A DNA stretch of 64,000 nucleotides from Roseococcus pinisoli (lineage in GTDB: Bacteria > Pseudomonadota > Alphaproteobacteria > Acetobacterales > Acetobacteraceae), in the NCBI RefSeq assembly GCF_018413645.1, contig NZ_JAHCDA010000001.1, forward strand, positions 186,001-250,000, given 5' to 3'. This document shows, piece after piece, positions 25,175 through 33,781 of the stretch; within the stretch, counting starts at the first letter, position 1, and every line of letters starts with the position of its first letter. Below the pieces are notes generated by a model. The model did no database searches. It was not told where the DNA came from and saw only the letters and a program-made list of their open reading frames with translations. A program made the position numbers and the translations under genes.

Positions 25175-26217
25175 GCTTCGGTCCCTACCGCGTCCGCGAC
25201 CGAGGGGAAACCATCCCGCGCCAGCAGGGCCGAAAGCTCGCGCTTGATCCGACCGATCAACGCCGGGCCGCCATAGGCGAAGGCCGAGTAGAGCTGCACC
25301 AGCGAGGCGCCCGCCCGGATCTTGCGATAGGCCTGCTCACCGCTCGACACGCCGCCGGCGCCGATCAGCACGAGGCGCCCATCGGCGATCCGATAGGCCC
25401 GCGCCAGCATCTCGGTGGAGCGCTCGAAGAGCGGCGCGCCCGAAAGGCCGCCCGCCTCGCCCTTCAGTGGCGAGCGCAGGCTGGCCGGGCGGGCGATGGT
25501 CGTGTTGCTGATGATGAGGCCGGCGACGCCGGCGGCCACGCAGACCTCGACGATCGGCGCCAGCGCGTCCTCGGCGAGGTCGGGCGCCAGCTTCACCAGC
25601 ACGGGCTTGCCGACGCCGGGCGGGTTCACCGCGGCCAGGATGGCGGCCAGCCGCTCCTCGCCCTGCAGGTCGCGCAGGCCGGGCGTGTTGGGGGAGGAGA
25701 CGTTGATCGTCACGTAGTCGGCATGCGGGGCGACGCTGCGGCAGAGGGCGGGGTAGTCCCGCTCGGGGTCCGCGCCCTCCTTGTTCACGCCGACATTGGC
25801 GCCGAGCACGCCCGGCAGCGGGAGGGAAAGGCCCTTCAGGCGGCCGAGATATTCATCCAGGCCCGCATTGTTGAAGCCCATGCGGTTGATGACCGCCTGG
25901 TCCTCCGTCAGCCGGAAGAGGCGCGGGCGGGGATTGCCCGCCTGGGGGCGCGGCGTGACGGTGCCCGCCTCCACGAAGCCGAAGCCCAGGCGCAGCAGCG
26001 GCAGGATGGCCGTCGCATCCTTGTCGAAGCCGGCGGCGAGGCCGATCGGGTTGGAGAAACCGAGGCCAAGGGCCCGCGTGGCGAGGTTCGGGGCGTCGGG
26101 CCCCGAATCCCGGCCGGCAAGGCCGAGCGCGAGAAGCCGGAGGGCAGCCCGATGCGCGGTTTCGGCGTCGAGGCCGCGCATCAGCGGCATGAGGGCGGAG
26201 GCGAGGGAGGGCGTCAT
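25171..26217 (-). CDS. pyrD: dihydroorotate dehydrogenase (quinone), class 2
   Basis: This 348-residue FMN enzyme oxidises dihydroorotate to orotate in pyrimidine synthesis and passes electrons to quinone at the membrane. Diagnostic motifs are NPIGLAAGFDKD, RMGFNNAGLDEYL, and the class 2 serine segment INVSSPNTPGLRDLQ; VLIGAGGVSSG binds the FMN phosphate. The ATG at 26217 gives the expected amphipathic N-terminal helix. It is divergent from the DMT exporter gene and coupled to the HAD phosphatase downstream. Confidence 0.96.
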   Translation of the reverse strand: MTPSLASALMPLMRGLDAETAHRAALRLLALGLAGRDSGPDAPNLATRALGLGFSNPIGLAAGFDKDATAILPLLRLGFGFVEAGTVTPRPQAGNPRPRLFRLTEDQAVINRMGFNNAGLDEYLGRLKGLSLPLPGVLGANVGVNKEGADPERDYPALCRSVAPHADYVTINVSSPNTPGLRDLQGEERLAAILAAVNPPGVGKPVLVKLAPDLAEDALAPIVEVCVAAGVAGLIISNTTIARPASLRSPLKGEAGGLSGAPLFERSTEMLARAYRIADGRLVLIGAGGVSSGEQAYRKIRAGASLVQLYSAFAYGGPALIGRIKRELSALLARDGFPSVADAVGTEA

Positions 26218-26307
26218 GACCCGGCCTGGATAGGGCAGATCGCCCCGCGTTGACAGGCGGCCCGCCCACGGCGACACCAGGGAATTCCGGGAATTGGGGG
26301 AAAAGCT

Positions 26308-27198
26308 TTGCGCGGCCCGCTGCTGCTCATGGCAGGCATTGGCCTGTTCGGTCTGCTGGACGCCAACAGCAAGCTTCTCTCGGGCGGCTTCTCCGCCGCG
26401 CAGACCATCTTCCTCCGCTACGCGGTCCTGCTGGGGCTGCTCTTCCTCGCCCGCGGGCTGGTGCGCGGGGCGGGCGGGCCGCTCGGCACGCGCCATCCGG
26501 GGCGGCACCTGGCCCGGGCGCTCTCCATGCTCGGCGCCGCAACCTTCTTCTTCCTGGCCTTCCGCCACCTGCCCCTGGCCGACGGCTACCTGATCTTCTT
26601 CACGGCACCCTTCCTCACCCTGATCGGGGCCGCGATCTACCTGAAGGAACCGGTGCCCGGCCGCGCCTGGCTCTGGTCCGCCGTCGGGTTCTCGGGGGTG
26701 CTGCTGGCGCTCTCGCCGCATCTGGGCGAGGGCGAGCGCGGCAGCCTCTTCGGCTTCGCCTGCGCCCTGGTGGGCACGATCTGCTACACGACGAACGTCA
26801 TCCTCAACCGCAGCCTGCGGGACGAGCGGGGCGTCGCGCGGCTGGTCCTATGGCCCGCGATCATCGGCGGCGCGGCCACCCTGCCCTTCGCGGCCTGGCA
26901 CTGGGTGGAGCCCTCGGCGCTGCAATGGACCCAGCTGATCGTGAACGGCGTCATCGCCGGCACCGGCACGGTCATGCTGGCGCTGGCCTTCCGGGTCTCG
27001 CCGCCGTCCCGCCTCGCGCCCTTCGACTTCGTCGCCCTGCCCTGGGCCGTCGCGCTGGACTTCGCCATCTTCGGCAATGTGCCGACCCTGCCCGTCGTCG
27101 CGGGCGGCGCGGTGGTGGCGATGGCCTGCGTGATGAGCGAGCGCGCGGTGTCGCGCGCCGCCCGGCAGTCTCAAGCGATCCCGGCCGGGAACGCGTGA
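26308..27198 (+). CDS. EamA/DMT family exporter
   Basis: This 296-residue inner-membrane protein has about ten transmembrane segments in two EamA repeats (LLDANSKLLSGGFSAAQTIFLRY and, in the second half, CALVGTICYTTNVILNRSL). Such proteins export metabolites or amino acids by proton antiport, and the substrate is unknown. It starts at TTG (26308) preceded by GGGGGAAAAG. Its 3' end overlaps the convergent DUF952 gene by 28 bases. Confidence 0.87.
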   Translation: MRGPLLLMAGIGLFGLLDANSKLLSGGFSAAQTIFLRYAVLLGLLFLARGLVRGAGGPLGTRHPGRHLARALSMLGAATFFFLAFRHLPLADGYLIFFTAPFLTLIGAAIYLKEPVPGRAWLWSAVGFSGVLLALSPHLGEGERGSLFGFACALVGTICYTTNVILNRSLRDERGVARLVLWPAIIGGAATLPFAAWHWVEPSALQWTQLIVNGVIAGTGTVMLALAFRVSPPSRLAPFDFVALPWAVALDFAIFGNVPTLPVVAGGAVVAMACVMSERAVSRAARQSQAIPAGNA

Positions 27199-27527
27199 AG
27201 CCCCCCCGCATCCAGCGGCACATGGACCGCGCGGCGCACCGCCGATAGCGGCAGCGGGCCGTAGAGATGCGGGAAGAGGCCGGGCCGGCTGCCGCCCGTC
27301 GCCGGCTCCCAGCGCAGCGCCTCGCCGAGCGCCGCGGCCTCGACCTCCACCATCCAGAGATCGGCCTCGCCCGCACGGTGCTTCGCCGCGCTCGCCCGCA
27401 GCTGGGCGGCGGCCGAGAAATGCAGGAAGCCGTCGCGCCGGTCGTCGGCGCTGCCGTGATAGGCGCCGGCGGCCTCGGCAGCGCGCCAGTCCTCGCCGCG
27501 GACGAGGGTGTAGATCAGCGCGTCCAT
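27171..27527 (-). CDS. DUF952 family protein
   Basis: This 118-residue cytoplasmic protein shows the DUF952 core: IYTLVRGEDWRAAEAAGAYHGS, RDGFLHFSAAAQL, and FPHLYGPLPLSAVRR. The fold is related to RES/ADP-ribosyltransferase-like small domains, but no activity is established. It starts at ATG 27527, and GGGAGG lies seven bases upstream on the coding strand. It follows the GST gene in the same direction after 23 bases, so it is probably co-transcribed. Confidence 0.87.
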   Translation of the reverse strand: MDALIYTLVRGEDWRAAEAAGAYHGSADDRRDGFLHFSAAAQLRASAAKHRAGEADLWMVEVEAAALGEALRWEPATGGSRPGLFPHLYGPLPLSAVRRAVHVPLDAGGLHAFPAGIA

Positions 27528-27550
27528 CGGTGCCTCCCGAGGCCGGCCAT

Positions 27551-28174
27551 TCAGGCCGCGCTCTCGCGCGCCAGGATCTTCTTCACGCTCGGCCGCTCCG
27601 CCATGTTGGCGCGATGCGCGGAGAGGCGCGGGAAGGCGGCGAGATCCACGCCGTCGCCCTTCATCCATTGCACGATGGTGAAGAGGTAGGGGTCGGCGAC
27701 GGTGAAGGCCTCGCCCATCACCCAGGGGCCCTTCAACAGGTGAGTCTCGAGGAGCTCGGCGCAGGCGCTCATGGTCTCGGGCACCTTGCGGCGCATGTCG
27801 GCGAAGGAGGATTCCTCATCGGCCCAGCGCGTGCCGCGCACCTTGTGCGCATGCGCGACGTGCACGGTCGAGCAGAGGTAGCTGTTGAAGGCCTGCATCT
27901 CCGCCAGGGCAAAGGCGTCGTCCAGCGGCGCCAGCCGGGCCTCGGGGAAGCTCTGCGCGATGAAGACGAGGATGGCCGGCGTCTCGGTCAGCACGCCGCG
28001 CGACGTCACCAGCGCGGGCACGCGCGCCTTCGGGTTCAGCGCCATGTAGTCGGCGGATTTCTGCTGCCCGGCGCCGAAATCGACGCGGCGCGGCTCATAG
28101 GCCGCACCGGCCTCCTCCAGCGCGATGTGCGAGGCGAGGGAGCAGGCATTGGGGGAATAGTAGAATGTGAGCAT
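27551..28174 (-). CDS. glutathione S-transferase family protein
   Basis: This 207-residue protein has an N-terminal thioredoxin-like domain (YYSPNACSLASHIALEEAG, the Ser/Cys active-site region of beta-class GSTs, and LTETPAILVFIA for glutathione binding) and an all-helical C-terminal domain (MGEAFTVADPYLF). It conjugates or reduces electrophiles with glutathione in the cytoplasm. The ATG at 28174 starts directly at the first strand. It marks the chromosomal side of the left boundary of the phage-like module. Confidence 0.92.
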   Translation of the reverse strand: MLTFYYSPNACSLASHIALEEAGAAYEPRRVDFGAGQQKSADYMALNPKARVPALVTSRGVLTETPAILVFIAQSFPEARLAPLDDAFALAEMQAFNSYLCSTVHVAHAHKVRGTRWADEESSFADMRRKVPETMSACAELLETHLLKGPWVMGEAFTVADPYLFTIVQWMKGDGVDLAAFPRLSAHRANMAERPSVKKILARESAA

Positions 28175-28234
28175 GGGGCGGCACCGTCGGGATTTTTCCA
28201 ACCATCCCCGATCCGCCCCGGGCCGGCAACGCCA

Positions 28235-28708
28235 TCAGCCCTCCAGCCGATAGAAGACGAGGCCGCCGAATTCCGCGCAGGGCACGCGGCCCAGGGCCCA
28301 GGCCGGCTGAAGCGTGTCCGCATGCCAATGCGTGGCGCCGCCGGCCGTGTCGCGCAGCGCGCCCGAGAGCGCCCGCTGGGCCACGCGCCGGCACACGGCC
28401 AGGAAGGGATCGTCGTCGCGGGGATGGGCGAAGCGCGCATGCCGGCGGTGGCGCGGATGCAGCACCGGGAACTGGAAGGGCGCGCGCAGCACGGCGATCA
28501 GCGCCCTCGGCAGGGTCTCGGGCGCGGTGCCGGCGGCGAAGCGGAGCCGCCCTTCCGGCGAGGCGAGGGCCGCGTGCGCCCGGTTCATCGCCAGGCAGGC
28601 CAGCCCCTCGACCGCCTTCACCGGCCGCCCCCCGGCCTCGGCATGGAGGATGCGGGCCAGCAGCTCGCCCGCGGCGCTGGCCGCCGGCAGGGGATGGGGC
28701 GCGCTCAT
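28235..28708 (-). CDS. SleB-type cell wall hydrolase (phage-like endolysin)
   Basis: This 157-residue protein has the Hydrolase_2/SleB plan. It starts with LLARILHAEAGGRPVKAVEGLACLAMN, whose glutamate is the expected catalytic acid. A FQFPVL segment in the place of PFQFSCW and a late GATHWHADTLQPAWALG with C-terminal GLVFYRL follow. It should cleave peptidoglycan. There is no signal peptide, as in phage endolysins that need a holin. Its ATG overlaps the stop of the small membrane protein gene (ATGA). It is the last gene of the virion module. Confidence 0.82.
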   Translation of the reverse strand: MSAPHPLPAASAAGELLARILHAEAGGRPVKAVEGLACLAMNRAHAALASPEGRLRFAAGTAPETLPRALIAVLRAPFQFPVLHPRHRRHARFAHPRDDDPFLAVCRRVAQRALSGALRDTAGGATHWHADTLQPAWALGRVPCAEFGGLVFYRLEG

Positions 28709-29004
28709 TCGCCGCGATCCTGCCGGCGATGGACCTCGGCCAGCTTGCTCTCGATGCGCAGGAGCTGCTCGGTCAGGCGGCGGTCCACGTCGCGGATGAG
28801 CGAGAGGGGCACGTAGGTCCGCGCCACCTCCAGCTTGAAGGCCGCCAGGTCCTCGCGGGTGCGGCTGAGGCCGTCCTGCGGGTCGGGGCCGCCGCGCCGG
28901 TCCAGGTCGCGCCTGATGCCGTAGAGGAGCCAGTAGAGCGCGCCCATGGCGGGCGCCTGCGCGGCGTTGATCCACCAGAAGGTGGTGGGGTCGGTGGGAT
29001 CCAT
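28705..29004 (-). CDS. small membrane-anchored coiled-coil protein (holin/spanin-like)
   Basis: This 99-residue protein has one hydrophobic segment near the N-terminus (FWWINAAQAPAMGALYWLLYG), then a charged helical region (SLIRDVDRRLTEQLLRIESKL) likely to form a coiled coil. This shape and its coupling to the wall hydrolase suggest a role in lysis, either as a holin-like or an inner-membrane spanin-like protein. No specific family is recognised. It is 288 bases downstream of the terminase gene, with an opposite-strand gene in the gap. Confidence 0.68.
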   Translation of the reverse strand: MDPTDPTTFWWINAAQAPAMGALYWLLYGIRRDLDRRGGPDPQDGLSRTREDLAAFKLEVARTYVPLSLIRDVDRRLTEQLLRIESKLAEVHRRQDRGE

Positions 29005-29055
29005 GGGACCTCCTCGGGGCGCGCCAAACCGCGCCGCGCGTGGTAGAAGCGGGGA

Positions 29056-29277
29056 ATGTGGAATGAGCCGTATCTGGAAACCTGCTGCCGCTCGGCGCTG
29101 CACCGGCTGACCCTGGTGCGCCGGCACGGGCGGCCGACCGGCCTCGCGGACGAGCCCTGCCTGAAACGGCTGGCCGAGATGGGCTTCGCCCAGCCGCGCG
29201 AGGATGGCCGCTTCGAGATCACCGCGGCCGGGCGTGTCCGCCACGCGAGCGAGATTCTGAAGCGCCCCGCCGCCTGA
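29056..29277 (+). CDS. small winged-helix-like protein inside the phage module
   Basis: This 73-residue protein has predicted helices and a C-terminal hairpin (LKRLAEMGFAQPREDGRFEITAAGR), which resembles a winged-helix DNA-binding domain. It lies on the opposite strand to every other gene of the virion module, in the gap between the terminase and the lysis genes. That is the usual pattern of an independently transcribed accessory (moron) gene. It starts at ATG 29056 after GCGGGGA. No named family is recognised. Confidence 0.6.
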   Translation: MWNEPYLETCCRSALHRLTLVRRHGRPTGLADEPCLKRLAEMGFAQPREDGRFEITAAGRVRHASEILKRPAA

Positions 29278-29292
29278 CGGCAGGCGGGCGGC

Positions 29293-30717
29293 TCAGCCCG
29301 CCCCCCGCCAGGAGGGCCCTGTCACGCGCGACAGCGCGGGCAGCCGCACCGGCTCGGCCAGCAGGCAGCCCGAGACGGCGTCCAGCGCATCGTCGCGGGC
29401 GCCGCGGAGTTCGGGTCGCCATTCGGCCATCTCGCGCACGAATCCGGTGCGGAAGACGCTGTCATGCGCGTGCAACCGGCGCGCGGCCAGCAGCGGATCG
29501 AAGGCGGCGAGGATGCGGTCGGCCTTGGCGCGGTGGCTGGCATGCTCCACCACGACGCAGGCCGCGCCGGCCCGCGCCATCTCGCGTCTCAGCAAGGCCG
29601 GCAGGAAGCGGCCGAGGCCGTTGGTCTCGACGCGCAGCACCGGCAGGCGCAGCTCCTGCGCCAGAGCCGCGACCTGGCGGCACTGCTGCGTCGCCGGATC
29701 GTCGGGCGCGTCCTCGCGCTGGGTGATCCAGGCGAGGCGATGGAGGTAGTGCCCGCCCTCGCCATCCGTATAGGTCGCGGCCAGGACGGAACCGTCCCCG
29801 CCCTCCACGCGCCCGAAGGAGGGATCCCAGAAGCCGCCGCCCGAGGCCATGCGCCGCCCCAGCAGCCAGAGCTGCGCGCAGCCATTGGCCTCGCGATACT
29901 CCACCTCCTCGGCGTAGCGCAGCAGCAGCGCGGGATCGAGGCGCGCGGCCCCGGCGGCGATGGGCTGGAGCAGCATCTGGCGCTGGAAATGCAGCGGGCC
30001 GACGCGCCGGCGCAGCGCGGCGATGGCGGCCTCGGAAAAGCGTTCCGGCCAGGCGCTGCGGCCCGTTGCGTCCTCGATCGGCACCTCCAGGCGGCGGTAG
30101 CCCGCTAGGAAGGGGTCGCCCGGGCGGTAGAGGCTCTCCTCCGTGTGCGGCGTGCCGACATAGAGGATGGTGCCGCCCGGGGTCAGGACGAACTCGGTCT
30201 CCGCCAGCCGCTCCCGCAGGTCGAGCCGCTTGCCCGGCGTGTCGCAATTGCCCGCGACCTCCACATCGTCGCAGATCACGAGCTCGGCGCGCGCACCGGT
30301 GATGTTCCCCTGCAGGCCCTGCGCGAGCATCGAGGGATCGCGCAGCGCGCCGGGCCGCGCCACCGTGAAGCGGTCGGCCGCCCAGGCCTCGTCGCGCTCC
30401 GGCAGCAGCGGCGCGCAGAGGGGATGGCGCTCGATGATACGGCGGACATGCCCGACCATCTTGCCCGCCAGCGACTGCTCGGCCGCGAGCACCAGGATGC
30501 GCAGCTCCGGCCGCCGGTACAGCGACCAGGCGCAGAAGAGCCCGATCAGCGTCGATTTGCCGCAGCCGCGGAAGGCCATCAGCAGCCGGCGCTGCGACGG
30601 CGCTTCCTGTTCCAGCCAGCGGAGGATGCGGCGATGCACGGGCGGCGTGCCCAGGCCCTGGAGCCGGTTCCAGACCCAGACGAATTCCAGCAGGTCAGCC
30701 GGCGTCTCCGTCGTCAT
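29293..30717 (-). CDS. terminase large subunit, T7 gp19-like
   Basis: This 474-residue DNA-packaging motor subunit has an ATPase domain with Walker A FRGCGKST at about 49-56 and Walker B LVICDDVEV at about 147-155, the same ICDDVE style as T7 gp19. The motor motif YVGTPHTEESLY follows. The nuclease domain acids are plausible: Asp in WDPSFGR near 298 and the RDDALDAVSG cluster near 441-450. All catalytic motifs appear intact. The ATG at 30717 lies within the end of the small-subunit gene, so the two are coupled. Confidence 0.9.
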   Translation of the reverse strand: MTTETPADLLEFVWVWNRLQGLGTPPVHRRILRWLEQEAPSQRRLLMAFRGCGKSTLIGLFCAWSLYRRPELRILVLAAEQSLAGKMVGHVRRIIERHPLCAPLLPERDEAWAADRFTVARPGALRDPSMLAQGLQGNITGARAELVICDDVEVAGNCDTPGKRLDLRERLAETEFVLTPGGTILYVGTPHTEESLYRPGDPFLAGYRRLEVPIEDATGRSAWPERFSEAAIAALRRRVGPLHFQRQMLLQPIAAGAARLDPALLLRYAEEVEYREANGCAQLWLLGRRMASGGGFWDPSFGRVEGGDGSVLAATYTDGEGGHYLHRLAWITQREDAPDDPATQQCRQVAALAQELRLPVLRVETNGLGRFLPALLRREMARAGAACVVVEHASHRAKADRILAAFDPLLAARRLHAHDSVFRTGFVREMAEWRPELRGARDDALDAVSGCLLAEPVRLPALSRVTGPSWRGAG

Positions 30718-31024
30718 CGGGGGGCGTCTCCTCTGGTGGATCATCGGACAGGCCGCCGATCTCGCGGCGCGCCTCCCCCAGCGCGGCCCGGCATTCGTCG
30801 AGCGCCTGCGCCGCCTCGTCCTCCGAGGCTCCGGAGAGCTTGAGCAGCTGCTCGATATGCCCGAGCGCCGACTTCGCCGCGGCATGCCGGGCGCCGAAGG
30901 CCTTGGGATCGGCCTCCCCCTCCACGCGCGAGGCGCGGAGGAAGCCCATGTAATCGGCCATCACCTCGGCGACGGCGGGCGCGAGGTCGGGCTCGGCGAC
31001 GGGGCGCGGCTTGCGGCGCTTCAA
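30695..31024 (-). CDS. putative terminase small subunit (gp18-like)
   Basis: This 109-residue protein has a basic start (KRRKPRP), a helical middle (FGARHAAAKSALGHIEQLL) and a very acidic C-terminus (DDPPEETPPDDDGD). Size, charge layout and position immediately before the large terminase match gp18 of T7-like phages; sequence similarity itself is not evident. The TTG start at 31024 overlaps the tailspike stop (TTGA). Confidence 0.62.
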   Translation of the reverse strand: MKRRKPRPVAEPDLAPAVAEVMADYMGFLRASRVEGEADPKAFGARHAAAKSALGHIEQLLKLSGASEDEAAQALDECRAALGEARREIGGLSDDPPEETPPDDDGDAG

Positions 31025-33303
31025 GACTTCACCAGCCGCACGCGCACCGTTCCTGGATTGAGGTCCACCCCGGCGGCGGTGCGGTTCCAGGCGGTGACGG
31101 ACACCACGTCCTGCGCGCCCACCTGCGCCAGGAAGAGCACGCCCGAGGTCGCGAGGCTGAAGGCCGCCTGCACGAAGTCGCCAGGCCGCGCGCCGGGCAG
31201 CGGCACGTTGAGCTGCGCCGTGGCGCCGGCGGCGATCAGCGGCGCATCCCACTCGGCCTCGGCCTTCAGCTCGCGCGAGCCATGGCGCAGATCCGGCAGG
31301 CCGTAGAGCAGCGGCGGCGAGACGGCCGGATCGGTGCAGAGCCGCATGGCCCGCACCTCGTAATTCGCGCCGATCCGCGCCACGCCGATGATGGCAAAGG
31401 CCACCGCCGGTTCCAGCCGCACGACCTGCAGCCTGGTGAGATCCGCATCCGTCATATCGGCCGAGCCCTGCCACCATCGCGCGGACTCGCTCCAGGTGAG
31501 CGACATGCCCGAGGCACGCACGAGCTGGCCCGCGCCGCTGGTCAGCAGGTTCATGGCACCGTCGAAGCACTGCACGACCAGGCGCGGATTATCGGCATCC
31601 ACGGCGAGCGCGAATTCCCGCGCGCGCCGCGCATCGACGACGAAGCCGAGCCCGCGGCCGCCGGGAAGGATCACCCCGCGATCGGTCAGCACGAAGCTCT
31701 CCAGGCCGGGAAAGGCGAAGTCGGCCAGCGTCGCCGCGCCGCCGCCGACATTGGAGGAAAGGCAGGCCAGGCGGTCGAAGCCTGTCTGCGTCGCCGTCCA
31801 GCGGAAGGCGGCGGCGCGCAGGCTCGGCACGCTGCCGACCTCGCGCGTGAACTCGCGATGCGCCGCCGCCTGGTGCAGCCCGCGCAGCACCGCGCCGACG
31901 CGCGTGGCGCCGGGACCATAGAGCACGTCGAGTGCATAGCCCTGGCTCGCCCAGGCGATCTCGTAGACGTGGTCCTGCGCATTGGCGGTGTGGTGCGCGG
32001 CATAGGGCGAGCAGCCCTCCATGCGCAGCCCATAGGCCATGACCGCGCGGCTGCTCACCTCCGACAGGAAGGGGATGCCGAGGATCGCCGGCCGGTCGCG
32101 GGCCTGGAGCTCGAAGGCCGGGCCGAAGAAGACGTGGCGGTTGTGCGCGACATAGGCGCCCGGTGCCGCCGAGAAGCGGACGCCGTAGCGGCTGAGGGTC
32201 GGATGCAGCGCGCTCGCCACCGCGAAATGCCCGCCATGGTAGCGCATGGAGGTGTTCCAGCCGGCCGCGGTCTGGCAGCGGATGTCGAGGCCGATGCAGT
32301 TGTTGACGATGCGGCCGAGGAAGAGGTTGCTGTCCTCGAAGCCGCGCTCCACGCCGAGCGTGCGGATGCCGACGGTGAAGCCCTCGGCGAGATGCACCTC
32401 GACCAGGCAGGCATCCATGTTGCGCAGCAGGATCCCGACATCGTCGAAATCGGTCCAGTCGCTGACCGTCGCGCGCGCCACACGCAGGCCCTTATAGGCC
32501 TTGGTCGCGTTGCGTATGGCGCCGCCATCGCCGATCGTCAGCGCCGCCCGGCCGCCGGGGCCCGCATAGAGCAGGCTGCCGCGCATGGTCAGGCCCGCGG
32601 CATTGCCGGACAGCGCCAGCGGCATGGTGGTGCGGAAGGTACCCTCGCCGATCACGAGGTAGCGCCCGGCGCTGCCCGCCGCGTTCATCGCCGCCTGGAG
32701 TGCCGGCCCGTCATCGGTGATGCCGTCGCCCACCGCGCCGAAGTCGCGCGCCGTCAGCGTCTCGGCCAGCTTGTCCTCGACGCTGCGCGGGATGGCGCCG
32801 GGAAAGGCCGCGGCCAGCACGCCGCTGCGGTCATAGACGGTGACCTCGCCCAGGGAGTTGAAGCCCAGCAGCTTGTCCGCGCGCGCCTGCCGCAACGGCA
32901 GCACGGTGCCCGACGGCGCCTCGGATAAGTCGAGGCGCAGGGTGCCGGAGACGTCGTCGCGCACCTCCTGCAGGGAGGCCATCTGGCTGTCCAGCTCGTC
33001 GTTGAGCGTGGCCGCGCGCAGCACGCCGTTCGACTGGAAGTCGGTGACGCGCGTGATAGGAAGCCGGCGCAGGATAGTGACGCGCGTGCCGGCCGCCGGT
33101 GCCTGGGCGAAGCGCAGCGTGCCGCCGCCCGAGCGGCCCGCGCCATCGACCGTGTAGCCGAAGCGCGCGGGCACGCTGTCGCGCAGCACGGCGATGTCGC
33201 CGGCCTGGAAGATCGGAAAGGGATAGGTGAATTCCGTCTGCACGCCGTCAGCGACGTAGTGCACGCGCGGCGCGATATCGCCGATGCGAATGTGCTCGGA
33301 CAT
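31021..33303 (-). CDS. podovirus tailspike / tail fibre with beta-helix domain
   Basis: This 760-residue protein has an N-terminal adaptor (VHYVADGVQTEFTYPFPIF and TLNDELDSQMASLQEV) that resembles the T7-type fibre attachment region. From about residue 187 comes a pectate-lyase-3-like right-handed beta-helix opening with ARDFGAVGDGITDDGPALQ. C-terminal receptor-binding or trimerisation domains follow. It would attach to the tail and bind or degrade a cell-surface polysaccharide. It is full length and in frame, which argues against a decayed prophage. Confidence 0.85.
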   Translation of the reverse strand: MSEHIRIGDIAPRVHYVADGVQTEFTYPFPIFQAGDIAVLRDSVPARFGYTVDGAGRSGGGTLRFAQAPAAGTRVTILRRLPITRVTDFQSNGVLRAATLNDELDSQMASLQEVRDDVSGTLRLDLSEAPSGTVLPLRQARADKLLGFNSLGEVTVYDRSGVLAAAFPGAIPRSVEDKLAETLTARDFGAVGDGITDDGPALQAAMNAAGSAGRYLVIGEGTFRTTMPLALSGNAAGLTMRGSLLYAGPGGRAALTIGDGGAIRNATKAYKGLRVARATVSDWTDFDDVGILLRNMDACLVEVHLAEGFTVGIRTLGVERGFEDSNLFLGRIVNNCIGLDIRCQTAAGWNTSMRYHGGHFAVASALHPTLSRYGVRFSAAPGAYVAHNRHVFFGPAFELQARDRPAILGIPFLSEVSSRAVMAYGLRMEGCSPYAAHHTANAQDHVYEIAWASQGYALDVLYGPGATRVGAVLRGLHQAAAHREFTREVGSVPSLRAAAFRWTATQTGFDRLACLSSNVGGGAATLADFAFPGLESFVLTDRGVILPGGRGLGFVVDARRAREFALAVDADNPRLVVQCFDGAMNLLTSGAGQLVRASGMSLTWSESARWWQGSADMTDADLTRLQVVRLEPAVAFAIIGVARIGANYEVRAMRLCTDPAVSPPLLYGLPDLRHGSRELKAEAEWDAPLIAAGATAQLNVPLPGARPGDFVQAAFSLATSGVLFLAQVGAQDVVSVTAWNRTAAGVDLNPGTVRVRLVKS

Positions 33304-33340
33304 CGTTTGCTCCGAAGATCGTTGGTTGGCGGCAGGGATG

Positions 33341-33781
33341 TCAGTCCAGCAGGTTGCGCAGCGCGTTGCCGAAGGTCGGCGCCGCGCGCAGCCAGGTCGT
33401 CAGCGAGCCGTCCGGCTGAAGCAGGGAGGAGCGGCCGGCAGCAAGGCGCGCGCGAAACAGCGCGTCGCTGTCGGCCTGGCCGGCGGCGGCATCGGCCTTC
33501 AGCCCCTGCGTCACCACGGCGGCCGAACCGTCGTCGACGGAAAGGCCGCCGCTGGCCAGGCGCGCCCGCACCGAGGCGACGGTGCGCGCCACCTGCTCGC
33601 CACGCGCGCGCTGATCGGCCTGCTGCTGGAGCGTGAGCTGCTGCTGCCGCGCGACCTCCTGCTTCTGCGTCAGCTCGGCCTGCGCGCGCTGCGTCGCGGC
33701 GTTCTGCTGCAGGGCGCGGTTCTGCGCATAGAGGCCGACGCCAGCCGAAGCGAGCGTCGCGAGGGAACCCAGAGCGGCCAT
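33341..33781 (-). CDS. putative internal virion protein (gp14-like)
   Basis: This 146-residue protein begins with a glycine/alanine-rich hydrophobic segment (LATLASAGVGLYAQNRAL), then a long glutamine-rich helix (NAATQRAQAELTQKQEVARQ) and a small C-terminal region. Size and position after the nozzle gene match the smallest ejection protein of podoviruses. The two much larger core proteins normally encoded next (gp15, gp16) are absent. Its start shares a base with the stop of the nozzle gene. Confidence 0.65.
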   Translation of the reverse strand: MAALGSLATLASAGVGLYAQNRALQQNAATQRAQAELTQKQEVARQQQLTLQQQADQRARGEQVARTVASVRARLASGGLSVDDGSAAVVTQGLKADAAAGQADSDALFRARLAAGRSSLLQPDGSLTTWLRAAPTFGNALRNLLD

